Shown here: piece after piece, positions 36,686 to 45,157 of the stretch | Position numbering within the stretch: the stretch's first letter is position 1 | Layout: each line of letters opens with the position of its first letter | NCBI RefSeq assembly: GCF_900111035.1 | Contig: NZ_FOFU01000010.1 | Coordinates: forward strand, 1-64,000 | DNA: 64,000 nucleotides | Direction: 5' to 3' | Source: Treponema bryantii | Lineage (GTDB): Bacteria > Spirochaetota > Spirochaetia > Treponematales > Treponemataceae | The notes under the pieces: model-generated | Seen by the model: the letters and a program-made list of their open reading frames with translations, nothing else | What the model was told of the DNA's origin: nothing | Database searches by the model: none | Position numbers and translations under genes: made by a program

Positions 36686-37311
36686 TATTTTGCTACCCCC
36701 TTCTGATTAAAATATGCAAGAATATTTTTTGTTCCTTCATTGATTAAAGAAGAAACTGCAACACTTGTAATTGTTGCACCGGAAATTGCATCAAAATTTT
36801 CTCCGGCAGTAAAGCCTGATTTTGCATTCTTTCCTTCAAACTGTCCATAGAAGGTTTTACCGTTTGGAAGTTTAAACGTTGAATCATTAGCTTTAAGACC
36901 AAAACCAGGAGAATCTGTAAGCTTAAGGAATTTCAAACCGGTAACTGTTCCATCAGTTTTAATACCGATGAGAATTGTTCCCTGATCATAAGTTGGACCT
37001 GATACCTGAGCGGCACCGCCAACAATTTCATTACCGCGTTTAGCAACATACATTTCATCAACTGTAATTGCACCAACTACAGGAGGTGTAAAATCATTTA
37101 TGGTTTCAAAAGTAAGTCCATTGTCAGGGAAGAATTCCTGCATTGCTGCACTAACCTTTCTTTCCTGATTCTGAGCAATTTTAGGAGCTGTAAAACTATT
37201 AACTACAGCAAGCATTGCACAGGCAACAACAGCATAAGCTGCAAGAATGAGTCCAAGACGGATCATGCTCCATGCATTTTCTTTCTGATTTTTTACGGAA
37301 GCTTCAGCCAT
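36685..37311 (-). CDS. rnfG: Rnf complex FMN-binding subunit RnfG
   Basis: A 208-aa protein with an N-terminal membrane helix (about 17-38) and a periplasmic FMN domain. The flavinylation motif DAISGATITS places the covalent FMN on T180. GTILIGIKTDGTVTGLKFL and DSPGFGLK are typical. Its start overlaps the rnfD stop. Covalent FMN attachment requires a flavin transferase (ApbE), which is not in this window. Confidence 0.95.
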   Translation of the reverse strand: MAEASVKNQKENAWSMIRLGLILAAYAVVACAMLAVVNSFTAPKIAQNQERKVSAAMQEFFPDNGLTFETINDFTPPVVGAITVDEMYVAKRGNEIVGGAAQVSGPTYDQGTILIGIKTDGTVTGLKFLKLTDSPGFGLKANDSTFKLPNGKTFYGQFEGKNAKSGFTAGENFDAISGATITSVAVSSLINEGTKNILAYFNQKGVAK

Positions 37312-38288
37312 TACTTTACCTCCTTTGCATCTGCAGGACGGCCGGCCTTTTTACCGTAACCGTACTTACGTGCAGTAAGATTATTAAGGAATGGAGCTAC
37401 ACTGTTCATAATAAGAATTGAGAACATAACACCTTCCGGATATCCGCCGAAGCGTCGGATCAGGAATGTAATAAGACCGCAGCCAAAGCCGAATATGAGA
37501 CGGCCTTTTTTAGTAAGAGGTGCTGTAGCGTAATCAGTTACCATAAAGGTTGCACCGAACATAAGACCGCCAGTCATCAAAGCCATGGCAACATTTTCAC
37601 CTGCAATACAGGAACAGATTGCAACTGTACCAACCATTGCAACTGGAGCACGCCAGTCAATGATGTGAGCTAGTGCAAGGAAAGCAAAAGAAATCAAAAT
37701 CAATAAGGTTGAAGTTTCACCAATACAACCAGCTCTGTTACCAATAAAGTACTGCCAGTAAGTGCCCTGCTCTACAGCGAAAGTTCCAGCCTTCATTGCA
37801 GAAAGAGTTGTCGCAGAAGAAATTGCATCTACTGCAGAAATTGTTTTTGGAGTAAGCCAGGAAGCACCCATTGCTGCTGGGAAACTGAGGAACATAAACG
37901 CACGTCCAGTCAAAGCCGGATTGAATACGTTTGAACCGATTCCACCAAATAATCCCTTTGCAACAATCATGGCAACTGCAGCACCTACAACAAAAATCCA
38001 AACAGGAGCTGTCGGCGGGCTAACAAGAGCCATCATAACACCAGTAACACAGGCAGAAAGATTTCCAATTACTACCTTCTGCTTAGTCATTTTCTGAAAA
38101 CAGAATTCAAAAAGTACACATGAAGCAACTGAAACAAGAATTCTTATTAAAGTTGCCCAGCGGAATAAAACAATACCCATAATGATTTCAGGAAGAAGCG
38201 CAAAAAGCACTGTTCCCATAATCATTGTTGTATTACATTTAAGATTAAAATGAGGGCTAGAAGAAACATGAATTTTATTGCTCATCAC
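37311..38288 (-). CDS. rnfD: Rnf complex membrane subunit RnfD
   Basis: A 325-aa polytopic protein starting HVSSSPHFNLKCNTTMIM. It has the NqrB/RnfD signature GGIGSNVFNPALTGRAFMFL and a covalent-FMN motif DAISSATTLS (T160). RnfD contributes to ion translocation (Na+ or H+). Its ATG overlaps the rnfC stop by 4 bp. Confidence 0.95.
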   Translation of the reverse strand: MMSNKIHVSSSPHFNLKCNTTMIMGTVLFALLPEIIMGIVLFRWATLIRILVSVASCVLFEFCFQKMTKQKVVIGNLSACVTGVMMALVSPPTAPVWIFVVGAAVAMIVAKGLFGGIGSNVFNPALTGRAFMFLSFPAAMGASWLTPKTISAVDAISSATTLSAMKAGTFAVEQGTYWQYFIGNRAGCIGETSTLLILISFAFLALAHIIDWRAPVAMVGTVAICSCIAGENVAMALMTGGLMFGATFMVTDYATAPLTKKGRLIFGFGCGLITFLIRRFGGYPEGVMFSILIMNSVAPFLNNLTARKYGYGKKAGRPADAKEVK

Positions 38289-39694
38289 TTGCCTCCTTCA
38301 GCTTTTTCAGCAGCTGCTTTAGCGGCAGCCTTAGCTTTTTCTTCTGCCATTTTCTGGCGTACAATTCCTTTTCCAAGACGGATTCTTTGAATCAGATTAA
38401 CCTTGGCAGGACAAACAAACGCACAACAACCGCATTCAATACAATCCATAAGACCAAAACTCTTAGCCTTTTCTATATTACCAGCCTTGAGTTCACGAAC
38501 AATCAGAGCAGGACTCAAACGCATTGCACATTTTGCAACACAGGAACCGCACGAAATACACTGAGATTCTTCTTCAAGGAAGGTTTCTTTTTCTGTAAGG
38601 AAAGTAACACCACTGGTTCCCTTTGCAACTGGGAAATCAGCACTGGCCATTGCAAAGCCCATCATAGGACCGCCGGAAATAATTTTAACCGGTTCGCTTG
38701 CACCTTCAGATTTCAAAGTAAAGCATGAAGGCATAAGATCACTTACGATAGTTCCTACTGGAACACGGAGGTTTACAGGCTTTTCAACTGCTCCACCACT
38801 GATAGTCAGTGAACGTTCAACCAAAGGCATTCCAAGACGGAAAGCATCGCTGATAGAACATACAGATCCGACATTACAGATAACACAACCTGCATCAGCC
38901 GGAAGTTTTGCACTAGGAATCTCACGACCTGTTGCAGCTGAAACAATAAACTTTTCTGCACCCTGAGGATACTTTGTCTTTACAAGACAAACCGACATCT
39001 TGTCAGAATATCCGGCAGCAGCAATTTCGTTTTCAAGAGCTGGAAGAATATATTCTTTATTATCTTCAAGAACAATAATACCTTTTGCGTGGCCCTGACC
39101 ATCCTTACCACCATTTATGATGTGCATGACAATTGCAAGACCATCAATAACTTTTGCCGGCTGTTCAAGCATAGTACGCTCATCACAGGTAAGATATGGT
39201 TCACATTCAGCAGCGTTAATCAGAACATAATCAATGATTTTATCTGCAGGAGGATTAAGCTTTACATGGGCTGGGAAAGATGCACCTCCCATACCAACAA
39301 TACCCGCTTCTTTAATACGGGCTAAAGCCTGTTCTTTAGTTGTTTCAAAAGGATTTAATACCGGAAGAAGAGTTTCTCTACCTGCATCATCAGCTTCAAT
39401 GATAATACAAGGAGCCATACCATTACCGGTAATAAGACAATTCTGTATTTTTTTTACTTTTCCAGAAACAGAAGAATGTACCGGACAGTTCATAAAGCCT
39501 TCGCCAGAAGCAATAATCTGTCCTTTTGCAACTTCATCGCCTACTTTTACAAGCGGCTGATTAGGAGCGCCTCCCATCGTAACCGGAATAGTCACAGTTT
39601 TTGATGCAGGAAACGCTGGAGTTATAGGACACTGGTTACTCAGTTCCTTATACTCTTTAGGGTGAATCCCACCCTTAAATGTTTTTGCTCTCAT
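38285..39694 (-). CDS. rnfC: Rnf complex NADH-site subunit RnfC
   Basis: A 469-aa peripheral subunit that binds NADH and FMN. It starts with TFKGGIHPKEYKE and has GIVGMGGASFPAHVKL plus two ferredoxin-type clusters (C379-x2-C382-x2-C385-x3-C389 and C418-x2-C421 to C428). A Lys/Ala-rich tail ends the protein. It is the first gene of the operon. The ATG is nine bases from a consensus -10 box with no Shine-Dalgarno sequence. Confidence 0.96.
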   Translation of the reverse strand: MRAKTFKGGIHPKEYKELSNQCPITPAFPASKTVTIPVTMGGAPNQPLVKVGDEVAKGQIIASGEGFMNCPVHSSVSGKVKKIQNCLITGNGMAPCIIIEADDAGRETLLPVLNPFETTKEQALARIKEAGIVGMGGASFPAHVKLNPPADKIIDYVLINAAECEPYLTCDERTMLEQPAKVIDGLAIVMHIINGGKDGQGHAKGIIVLEDNKEYILPALENEIAAAGYSDKMSVCLVKTKYPQGAEKFIVSAATGREIPSAKLPADAGCVICNVGSVCSISDAFRLGMPLVERSLTISGGAVEKPVNLRVPVGTIVSDLMPSCFTLKSEGASEPVKIISGGPMMGFAMASADFPVAKGTSGVTFLTEKETFLEEESQCISCGSCVAKCAMRLSPALIVRELKAGNIEKAKSFGLMDCIECGCCAFVCPAKVNLIQRIRLGKGIVRQKMAEEKAKAAAKAAAEKAEGGK

Positions 39695-39703
39695 AATTCT
39701 TCT

Positions 39704-39732
39704 ATTATAAACCGAGATTATTCATCTTGCAA
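39704..39732 (-). promoter_or_regulatory. Promoter of the rnf operon, near-leaderless
   Basis: Minus strand TTGCAA (39727-39732), 17 bp, TATAAT (39704-39709). The rnfC ATG (39692-39694) follows nine bases later, so the leader should be about two or three bases. Confidence 0.75.
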
Positions 39733-39813
39733 TATTTGAATGATTAGAGAAATATAACAATATCTTAAAAAAAACTTTCCCTTTTTTTGATTCCGGCTTT
39801 ATAATATTAGTAT

Positions 39814-41736
39814 ATGAGCAGATTGGAGAAGGTTAAGCATTTTTTCGGAATAGAAAAATTAACAAAATATACACATGATTTTTTTGATGCTTCAAATATA
39901 CGTTCAAGTTTATATGTAGCTTCCGTTGTAGTTGTTCTTGAACTCTGGATGATTTGCAGCACACTCTTTTTTCAATTTGTAGGTGACCTGAATCGTTCAG
40001 ATAAATGGCTGTTTACCCATCTTCTCTGTTATTCAGTTTTATTGATATCAGCATTAGTTCTTCTTATCTATAGTATTTTACATCTTAAGAAAATTGTTAA
40101 AAATCAAAATGTCTGGTGGACAATCAGGTTTGTATTTGCTGTAATTTCAATCGCATTTGGGATTTACATTTCTTATCTTGATTATCTTAAGGGTGAACAG
40201 TTCATCACACTTATGACAATGACCATAATCGTTTTTTGTTTTACGGTATGGCGCCCTATCTATTCGATTATATTTCTTACAACTTCTTATGGAGTATTTT
40301 TCTATCTCTGTAATTCAGCAATACCAGCATCTTATGCAACAAAAGTGAATCTGAGCATTGTTTTAATAATCATTCTTTTAAGTGCAATCAACTCTTACAG
40401 ACAAAAATTAAGTGAAGCAAAAAAAGATGAACAGCTGGAACAGGCTCATGATATCCTTTTGAAATTGTCTATTAGCGATGAAGTTACCGGAATTGCAAAT
40501 ATGAATTATTTCAGAGGCCAGTCCTTTGAATTGATTAACAAAAATGGCATTGATATTCACCAGTATATCTATCTGTATTTTGATATAGAGAATTTTAAGA
40601 TGCTTAATCAAAAATATGGATTCTGGGAAGGTAATTCGTTTTTAAAGAAATTTGCAGATTTATTGAATCAGACTTTTGAAAAATCCCTGACAGCTCATTT
40701 TTCAAACGATAACTTTGTTGTACTTACAAAAGATGAAAGAATCAAAGAAAAGGTTTTAGATATCTGCAAGAAGCTTTCTGAATATCAATATGATATAAAA
40801 CTTGGAATTAAAGTTGGAGCTTATAAACCTGAGAATAAGGAAGTACTTCCTCTGGTTGCCTGTGACCATGCACGTTATGCCTGTAATTCAATTAAAAAGC
40901 ATTATAATATCACCTATTGTCTTTATGATGAGACAATGTCTTTAAGATTCCAGAAAAAGCAGTACATCATCAATAATTTTGATAGTGCCATTAAGAATGA
41001 ATACATTCAGGTTTATTATCAGCCATTTGTAAATTCTCAAACAGGAAAGATTTGTGGAATGGAAGCTTTAGCCCGCTGGAATGATCCGCAATTTGGTTTC
41101 CTCTCCCCTGTTGATTTTATTGAAACACTCGAAGAATACTATCAGATTCACAGACTGGATATGTATATAGTAGAAAAGGTTTGCCAGCATATTGAATCTG
41201 CAAGAGCTAGAGGCAGAAAAATAATTCCTGTTTCACTGAACTTTTCAAGACTTGATTTTGATTCACTTAATCTTGCAGAAGAAGTCGAAAACTGTCTGAA
41301 AAAGTATAACATTGATAAGTCTGATATTCATATTGAAATTACGGAAAGTACTCTTTCAGAAGATGATATAAAACTTCAGGAAGAACTTAAGAGTTTCCGT
41401 GCCCATGGTTATGCTCTCTGGCTTGATGACTTTGGATCAGGTTATTCAGGATTAAATGTTCTTAAAGAATATGATTTTGATTTATTGAAAATTGATATGA
41501 AGTTCCTTTCAAACTTCGAAGGAAATGAAAGAGCCCGTCAGATTCTTAAGAATGTAATAAATCTGGCCAAAGACATTGGAATGCAGACTCTTACAGAAGG
41601 TGTTGAAACTCAGGAAGCTTATGATTTCCTTCGCGAGAATGGCTGTGAAAAGCTTCAGGGGTATCTTTTCAGCAAACCAATTTCCCGCGAAGAACTCGAA
41701 GCAAAACTTGATGCCGGCACTTTTGTAATTGAATAG
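39814..41736 (+). CDS. Membrane protein with degenerate GGDEF and intact EAL domain
   Basis: A 640-aa protein. About six membrane helices fill residues 25-195, then a GGDEF-like domain and a C-terminal EAL domain. The diguanylate cyclase motif is lost: the GGDEF site reads HFSNDNF. The EAL domain keeps its metal and catalytic residues: GMEALARW, SLNFSRLDF, IEITES, WLDDFGSGYS, LLKID, EGVET and QGYLFSKP. It is therefore probably a c-di-GMP phosphodiesterase controlled by its membrane part. A TATAAT (39800-39805) lies eight bases before the ATG, with a poor -35. Confidence 0.9.
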   Translation: MSRLEKVKHFFGIEKLTKYTHDFFDASNIRSSLYVASVVVVLELWMICSTLFFQFVGDLNRSDKWLFTHLLCYSVLLISALVLLIYSILHLKKIVKNQNVWWTIRFVFAVISIAFGIYISYLDYLKGEQFITLMTMTIIVFCFTVWRPIYSIIFLTTSYGVFFYLCNSAIPASYATKVNLSIVLIIILLSAINSYRQKLSEAKKDEQLEQAHDILLKLSISDEVTGIANMNYFRGQSFELINKNGIDIHQYIYLYFDIENFKMLNQKYGFWEGNSFLKKFADLLNQTFEKSLTAHFSNDNFVVLTKDERIKEKVLDICKKLSEYQYDIKLGIKVGAYKPENKEVLPLVACDHARYACNSIKKHYNITYCLYDETMSLRFQKKQYIINNFDSAIKNEYIQVYYQPFVNSQTGKICGMEALARWNDPQFGFLSPVDFIETLEEYYQIHRLDMYIVEKVCQHIESARARGRKIIPVSLNFSRLDFDSLNLAEEVENCLKKYNIDKSDIHIEITESTLSEDDIKLQEELKSFRAHGYALWLDDFGSGYSGLNVLKEYDFDLLKIDMKFLSNFEGNERARQILKNVINLAKDIGMQTLTEGVETQEAYDFLRENGCEKLQGYLFSKPISREELEAKLDAGTFVIE

Positions 41737-41749
41737 CCGTTTAAAAAGC

Positions 41750-42802
41750 TTAGCTGCGACTCTTAATAATTTCTGCTATTTTCTTTACATCCTGGATTTT
41801 TCCCTTCGCTGCAATAAGAAGAGAATCATCACTGTCTACAATTACAACATCATCAAGACCAATAGTTGCAATTGTTCGTTTTCCGCCACGGATATAAGAG
41901 CTTGTTGTATCAAGAGTAATTACATCATCACCCTTTATAACATTCTGATTTTCATCTTTCTGGCTGATGTCATAAAGTGCACTCCAGGATCCAACATCAT
42001 CCCAACCTGCATTCAACTTTACTACACGGCCTTTGGAAGTTTTTTCCATAACCGCATAGTCAATTGAATCGCCTTTAATCTGACCAAATGAATCCTTATC
42101 CAGACGTATAAAATCTGTATCAACTACAGCTTTTTCAAAAGCCTGAATAGAAAGCTCTGCCATTTCAGGATTAAAAGTTTTTAATTCTTCAAGGAAAATT
42201 GCAGCCTTAAAAACAAACATTCCGCTGTTCCATGCATATTCACCGCTTGCAAGATATTCCTGAGCTTTTTCAAGACAAGGTTTTTCTACAAATTTTTCAA
42301 GCGTAAAGGCACCATCACTTTCATCTCCGGCTGCTTTTACATATCCATAACCGGTTGCAGGGAATGTCGGAACAATTCCGAAAGTAACAAGATAGCCCTG
42401 TGCGGCATTATTGGCAGCTGTAAGAACTGCCTTCTGGAAAGCTTCTTTATCAGCAATAACATGATCGCTTGGAAGAACTACAACAACTGCATCCTTATCC
42501 TGTTTCATAGCAGCACAACATGCAGCAGCAATTGCAGGTGCAGTATTTTTAGCCATCGGCTCAAGAAGAATTGTAGGCTTAACTTCACTAACTTCACCAA
42601 TCTGCTGGGCAACCATAAATCGATGGTCCTCCCCGCAGGAAATTATAGGAGCACCAAGTTCAAGCCCCTTAAGGCGGAGCAAAGTCTCCTGAATCATTGT
42701 ATTTTTAGTAACAAGTGGCAAAAACTGTTTAGGATGATCCCCCCAGCTCAAAGGCCACAAACGTGTTCCGGCTCCACCGGAAAGAATTATTGGAATAATC
42801 AT
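41750..42802 (-). CDS. manC: Mannose-1-phosphate guanylyltransferase
   Basis: The enzyme makes GDP-mannose from mannose-1-phosphate and GTP for glycan synthesis. I start at the ATG at 42800-42802 (MIIPIILSGGAGTRLWPLS); the longer frame reads through the promoter. The nucleotidyltransferase motif GGAGTRLWPLS, then HPKQFLPL, VVLPSDHVI, FVEKP and NAGWDDVGSWSALY are diagnostic. The protein (350 aa) lacks the extra C-terminal isomerase domain of bifunctional ManC/AlgA. It converges on the EAL gene with a 13-bp gap. Confidence 0.95.
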   Translation of the reverse strand: MIIPIILSGGAGTRLWPLSWGDHPKQFLPLVTKNTMIQETLLRLKGLELGAPIISCGEDHRFMVAQQIGEVSEVKPTILLEPMAKNTAPAIAAACCAAMKQDKDAVVVVLPSDHVIADKEAFQKAVLTAANNAAQGYLVTFGIVPTFPATGYGYVKAAGDESDGAFTLEKFVEKPCLEKAQEYLASGEYAWNSGMFVFKAAIFLEELKTFNPEMAELSIQAFEKAVVDTDFIRLDKDSFGQIKGDSIDYAVMEKTSKGRVVKLNAGWDDVGSWSALYDISQKDENQNVIKGDDVITLDTTSSYIRGGKRTIATIGLDDVVIVDSDDSLLIAAKGKIQDVKKIAEIIKSRS

Positions 42803-42808
42803 ATCATT

Positions 42809-42837
42809 ATTATAGTAAATAATTATGCAAAGCGCAA
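42809..42837 (-). promoter_or_regulatory. manC promoter, predicted leaderless
   Basis: Minus strand TTGCGC (42832-42837), 17 bp, TATAAT (42809-42814), six bases, ATG. No ribosome binding site precedes the start. Confidence 0.75.
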
Positions 42838-42856
42838 ACAAAGGAAATGATCTTTT

Positions 42857-43369
42857 TTATTTCACATTGATCTGACACAGCTTCATTGCAGACAGTGCAG
42901 TCTCATGACTCTGAGGAGTTACACAGGCACAGCATGAAGAATCGACTGAAATCTTAACTTCAGGAAGTTTTGCTTTAAGAATAAAGGCATTGCTGATAAC
43001 GCAGATTCCTGTGCAGAGACCTACAAGTTCAATTTCTTCAAGCCCATCAAGAGTTGCGACATAATCAGCAAGCGCCATAGAGCCAAAAGAAGGCTTATCA
43101 AAAATACGGCTATCACCTACATTAAGAGCGCTTGAAATCTGCCAGCCGTTAGAACCTTCAACACAATGAACTACAGGAAGATTCTTTCCTTCCTGAGTTT
43201 CAAGATAGTTCAGCTGATGTGTATCGCGAGTGAACACAACCATTTCACCAGCAGCTCTAGCCTGCTCTATCTTCTTAGCAACCTCAGGAACAATAGCAAC
43301 AGCTTCTTTAGTTCCAAGTGCTCCGTCTATAAAATCATTCTGCATGTCTATTACGATTAAAAGTTTCAT
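42857..43369 (-). CDS. Isochorismatase-family cysteine hydrolase (nicotinamidase-like)
   Basis: A 170-aa alpha/beta hydrolase of the cysteine amidohydrolase group. The triad is visible: D8 in VIDMQNDFIDGAL, K in IFDKPSFGS, and the nucleophile Cys in ELVGLCTGICVISNA. FTRDTH is a likely substrate/metal-loop motif. Nicotinamide deamidation (NAD salvage) is the most probable activity, but related enzymes act on other amides. Upstream of manC but separated by its promoter. Confidence 0.85.
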   Translation of the reverse strand: MKLLIVIDMQNDFIDGALGTKEAVAIVPEVAKKIEQARAAGEMVVFTRDTHQLNYLETQEGKNLPVVHCVEGSNGWQISSALNVGDSRIFDKPSFGSMALADYVATLDGLEEIELVGLCTGICVISNAFILKAKLPEVKISVDSSCCACVTPQSHETALSAMKLCQINVK

Positions 43370-43412
43370 GATTCCTATTGTATCATTTTTTTGATATAAT
43401 AAAAATATATCT

Positions 43413-43535
43413 GGGGCTGTAGCTCACCTGGATAAACGTTTGAATCTATAAATAGATAATTCATAAAAAAACAGTCCACTGGACTATTTTTTTATGAATT
43501 TACAATTGTATTAGGTTCAAGTCCGATCAGCTCCA
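43413..43535 (+). pseudogene. tRNA-like sequence split by a palindromic insert
   Basis: GGGGCTG (43413-43419) and CAGCTCC (43528-43534) form a full 7-bp acceptor stem, followed by A. TAGCTCA and GGTTCAAGTCC look like the D-arm start and T-loop. The anticodon arm is absent. In its place are about 75 bases holding an ATCTAT/ATAGAT hairpin and a 43-base near-perfect palindrome (43457-43500) whose core AGTCC-ACT-GGACT followed by T7 resembles an intrinsic terminator. The D stem no longer pairs. I see a tRNA remnant with an insertion, not a working tRNA. A TATAAT lies at 43395-43400. Confidence 0.6.
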
Positions 43536-43596
43536 AATATTCTTTGAATTGAAAAACAATTTAAACGTGTTATAATATTAAACGGAGGTTTTGAAT

Positions 43597-43869
43597 ATGA
43601 AATATCCATTTCTTACTTTAGACGATCAGACAGAAATTGTTCACTCAGAAATGCTTCCATATGGAAAAGTTCAAGTATACATTGAAAAGCCTGATGAAAA
43701 AGATTGTTTTCATAACGCCTCTTGTTATATTCCTGGATACGAATGGAAAGACATTAACGGATTTACAAAAGAAGAAATAGCACGCTATCAGGAAATCATT
43801 GAATCAACTGCACATTTAATTCTTGATTTTTCTAAAAAAGGTGGTTTCGAGAATGCCGCAGGTTTTTAA
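43597..43869 (+). CDS. Small protein paired with a DUF4160 protein
   Basis: A 90-aa protein starting at the ATG at 43597 (AACGGAGG upstream). It has an acidic, mixed alpha/beta sequence (MLPYGKVQVYIEKPDEKD, NGFTKEEIARYQEIIES) and no signal peptide. It overlaps the start of the DUF4160 gene, as in two-gene toxin-antitoxin-like modules. I do not recognise its family; it is not DUF2442, the usual partner of DUF4160. It lies just downstream of the interrupted tRNA-like sequence. Confidence 0.75.
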   Translation: MKYPFLTLDDQTEIVHSEMLPYGKVQVYIEKPDEKDCFHNASCYIPGYEWKDINGFTKEEIARYQEIIESTAHLILDFSKKGGFENAAGF

Positions 43870-44131
43870 AATTGGTTCCTATTGGGTTTATTTCTGGGCC
43901 GATGAAAATGAACCTCTTGAACCAATACATGTACATATCGCAGAAGGCAGTCCTGTAAAAAATGCCACAAAAGTCTGGATTACCAAATCTGGTAAATGTT
44001 ATCTCTGCAATAATAATTCAAAAATTCCAAATCATGTTTTAAATAATATTCTGAAAATTCTTGAAGCCCGCAGTTCTGAAATTATTGAAAAATGGATTAA
44101 ATTTTTCGGCCAGATTTCTTATTACTGCTAA
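43853..44131 (+). CDS. DUF4160-type protein
   Basis: I start at the internal ATG at 43853 (MPQVFKIGSYWVYFWADEN), giving 92 aa. An earlier start would add residues from the preceding gene. The pattern PQVFKIGSYWVYFW, then EPIHVHIAEG and a C-terminal helix ending IEKWIKFFG matches DUF4160. Such proteins are usually coded beside a second small protein and are suspected toxin-antitoxin components. The biochemical role is unknown. An AAGGTGG upstream is a plausible ribosome binding site. Confidence 0.8.
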   Translation: MPQVFKIGSYWVYFWADENEPLEPIHVHIAEGSPVKNATKVWITKSGKCYLCNNNSKIPNHVLNNILKILEARSSEIIEKWIKFFGQISYYC

Positions 44132-44149
44132 CAGTCCCATCAACTCCAA

Positions 44150-44560
44150 ATGAACCGATCAAAACTTCACGAATCTATCATCAATAATTCTCAAATGACT
44201 TTTGCTCGCAGTGGCGGTAATGGTGGTCAGAATGTAAATAAGGTAAACACAAAGGTCCATCTGATTATTCCAGTTACCTCACTCGGCGGCCTTACTGATG
44301 TAGAACTCATTCGCCTTCGTTCAAAGCTTTCTGCAATGATTAATAAGGATGGCTGTCTTTTCCTTGATGTAGATGATGAACGCTATCAGGAACGTAATCG
44401 TGAAATTGCTATTTCACGTCTTGAAAATAAAATTGTGCAGGCGTTGGTTATTCCCAAAAAGAGAATCAAAACAAAACCTACGCGAGCAAGTAAAGAACGC
44501 AAATTAAAACTGAAGAAGATTCGCAGCGAAATTAAAAAGAACCGCGGGAAGATCTGGTAG
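44150..44560 (+). CDS. arfB: ArfB-type peptidyl-tRNA hydrolase (ribosome rescue)
   Basis: A 136-aa class I release-factor-like protein. FARSGGNGGQNVNKVNTKVH contains the GGQ motif that hydrolyses peptidyl-tRNA. There is no codon-recognition domain. The C-terminal tail is strongly basic (KKRIKTKPTRASKERKLKLK), as required for ArfB to enter the mRNA channel of stalled ribosomes. It starts 18 bp after the DUF4160 gene. It converges with mazG. Confidence 0.92.
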   Translation: MNRSKLHESIINNSQMTFARSGGNGGQNVNKVNTKVHLIIPVTSLGGLTDVELIRLRSKLSAMINKDGCLFLDVDDERYQERNREIAISRLENKIVQALVIPKKRIKTKPTRASKERKLKLKKIRSEIKKNRGKIW

Positions 44561-44585
44561 TCCCTAAAATTATCTGTTTTAGAAA

Positions 44586-45032
44586 CTATTTATATTCCGG
44601 CGCAATTGACTCCAGTAGCTTCTGCATTTTTGCGAATTTTTCTTCATGCGAAAGCTTTTCTTTCTTGCCTTCTGATTTCTTGATTTTATCCCACTGAACA
44701 TTAAGCTGTTCCAGCGTCATTTCCTTCTTTTCAAAAACATGCGGATGCCGGCGGATAAGTTTTTCAGCAGCTCCATCTAAAACCTCATCAACAGAAAACT
44801 TCCCCTGCTTTTCATAAAGAGCCGCAATCTCAACCGCATTCATAATTACATCGCCCAGCTCTTCCTTAGAGTGCTCCACGTCCCCCTCTACAATCACTTC
44901 CAGAGCCTCAAAAGTTTCTTCCACAAGATACTTCTTCATACTCTCCGGAGTCTGAACAGAATCCCACGGACATCCGTCATGAGCGATGAGAGTTTTTATT
45001 ACTTCGTATAAGCGGGTGAATGAATCAGACAT
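44586..45032 (-). CDS. mazG: MazG-family nucleotide pyrophosphohydrolase
   Basis: A 148-aa all-helical NTP pyrophosphatase. CPWDSVQTPESMKKYLVEET is followed by EALEVI, and KEELGDVIMNAVEIAALYE gives the EExxE and ExxD metal-binding residues. RRHPHVFEKK is also typical. It corresponds to a single MazG domain, about half of the 260-aa E. coli protein, a common short form. It removes non-canonical or excess NTPs. Confidence 0.92.
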   Translation of the reverse strand: MSDSFTRLYEVIKTLIAHDGCPWDSVQTPESMKKYLVEETFEALEVIVEGDVEHSKEELGDVIMNAVEIAALYEKQGKFSVDEVLDGAAEKLIRRHPHVFEKKEMTLEQLNVQWDKIKKSEGKKEKLSHEEKFAKMQKLLESIAPEYK

Positions 45033-45055
45033 TTTGAAACCTCAATTATTATTAT

Positions 45056-45140
45056 GCAGGAGGGGAAGGCCTTCCCCTCGCTCGCACTACGTTGCTCGCT
45101 ACCCCTTCTAGCGGGCTTAAGCGCCGCCCGCAACTCCTGC
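45056..45140. repeat. GC-rich palindromic element upstream of mazG
   Basis: Outer arms GCAGGAG (45056-45062) and CTCCTGC (45134-45140) enclose GGGGAAGGCCTTCCCC (45062-45077, perfect palindrome) and GCGGGC/GCCCGC (45111-45116 and 45126-45131). The layout of nested hairpins between GCAGG and CCTGC ends is like the element at 11967-12077. Confidence 0.7.
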
Positions 45141-45157
45141 TTTTATAAACAATACTT

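Noticed and set aside
42803-42841. Longer N-terminus for manC
   Set aside because: It would read through the -35 and -10 boxes; the family start MIIPIILSGG is at 42802.
43413-43535. Functional tRNA with a small intron
   Set aside because: Bacterial tRNA introns are self-splicing and much larger. The D stem is broken, the T stem is mismatched, and the insert resembles a terminator.
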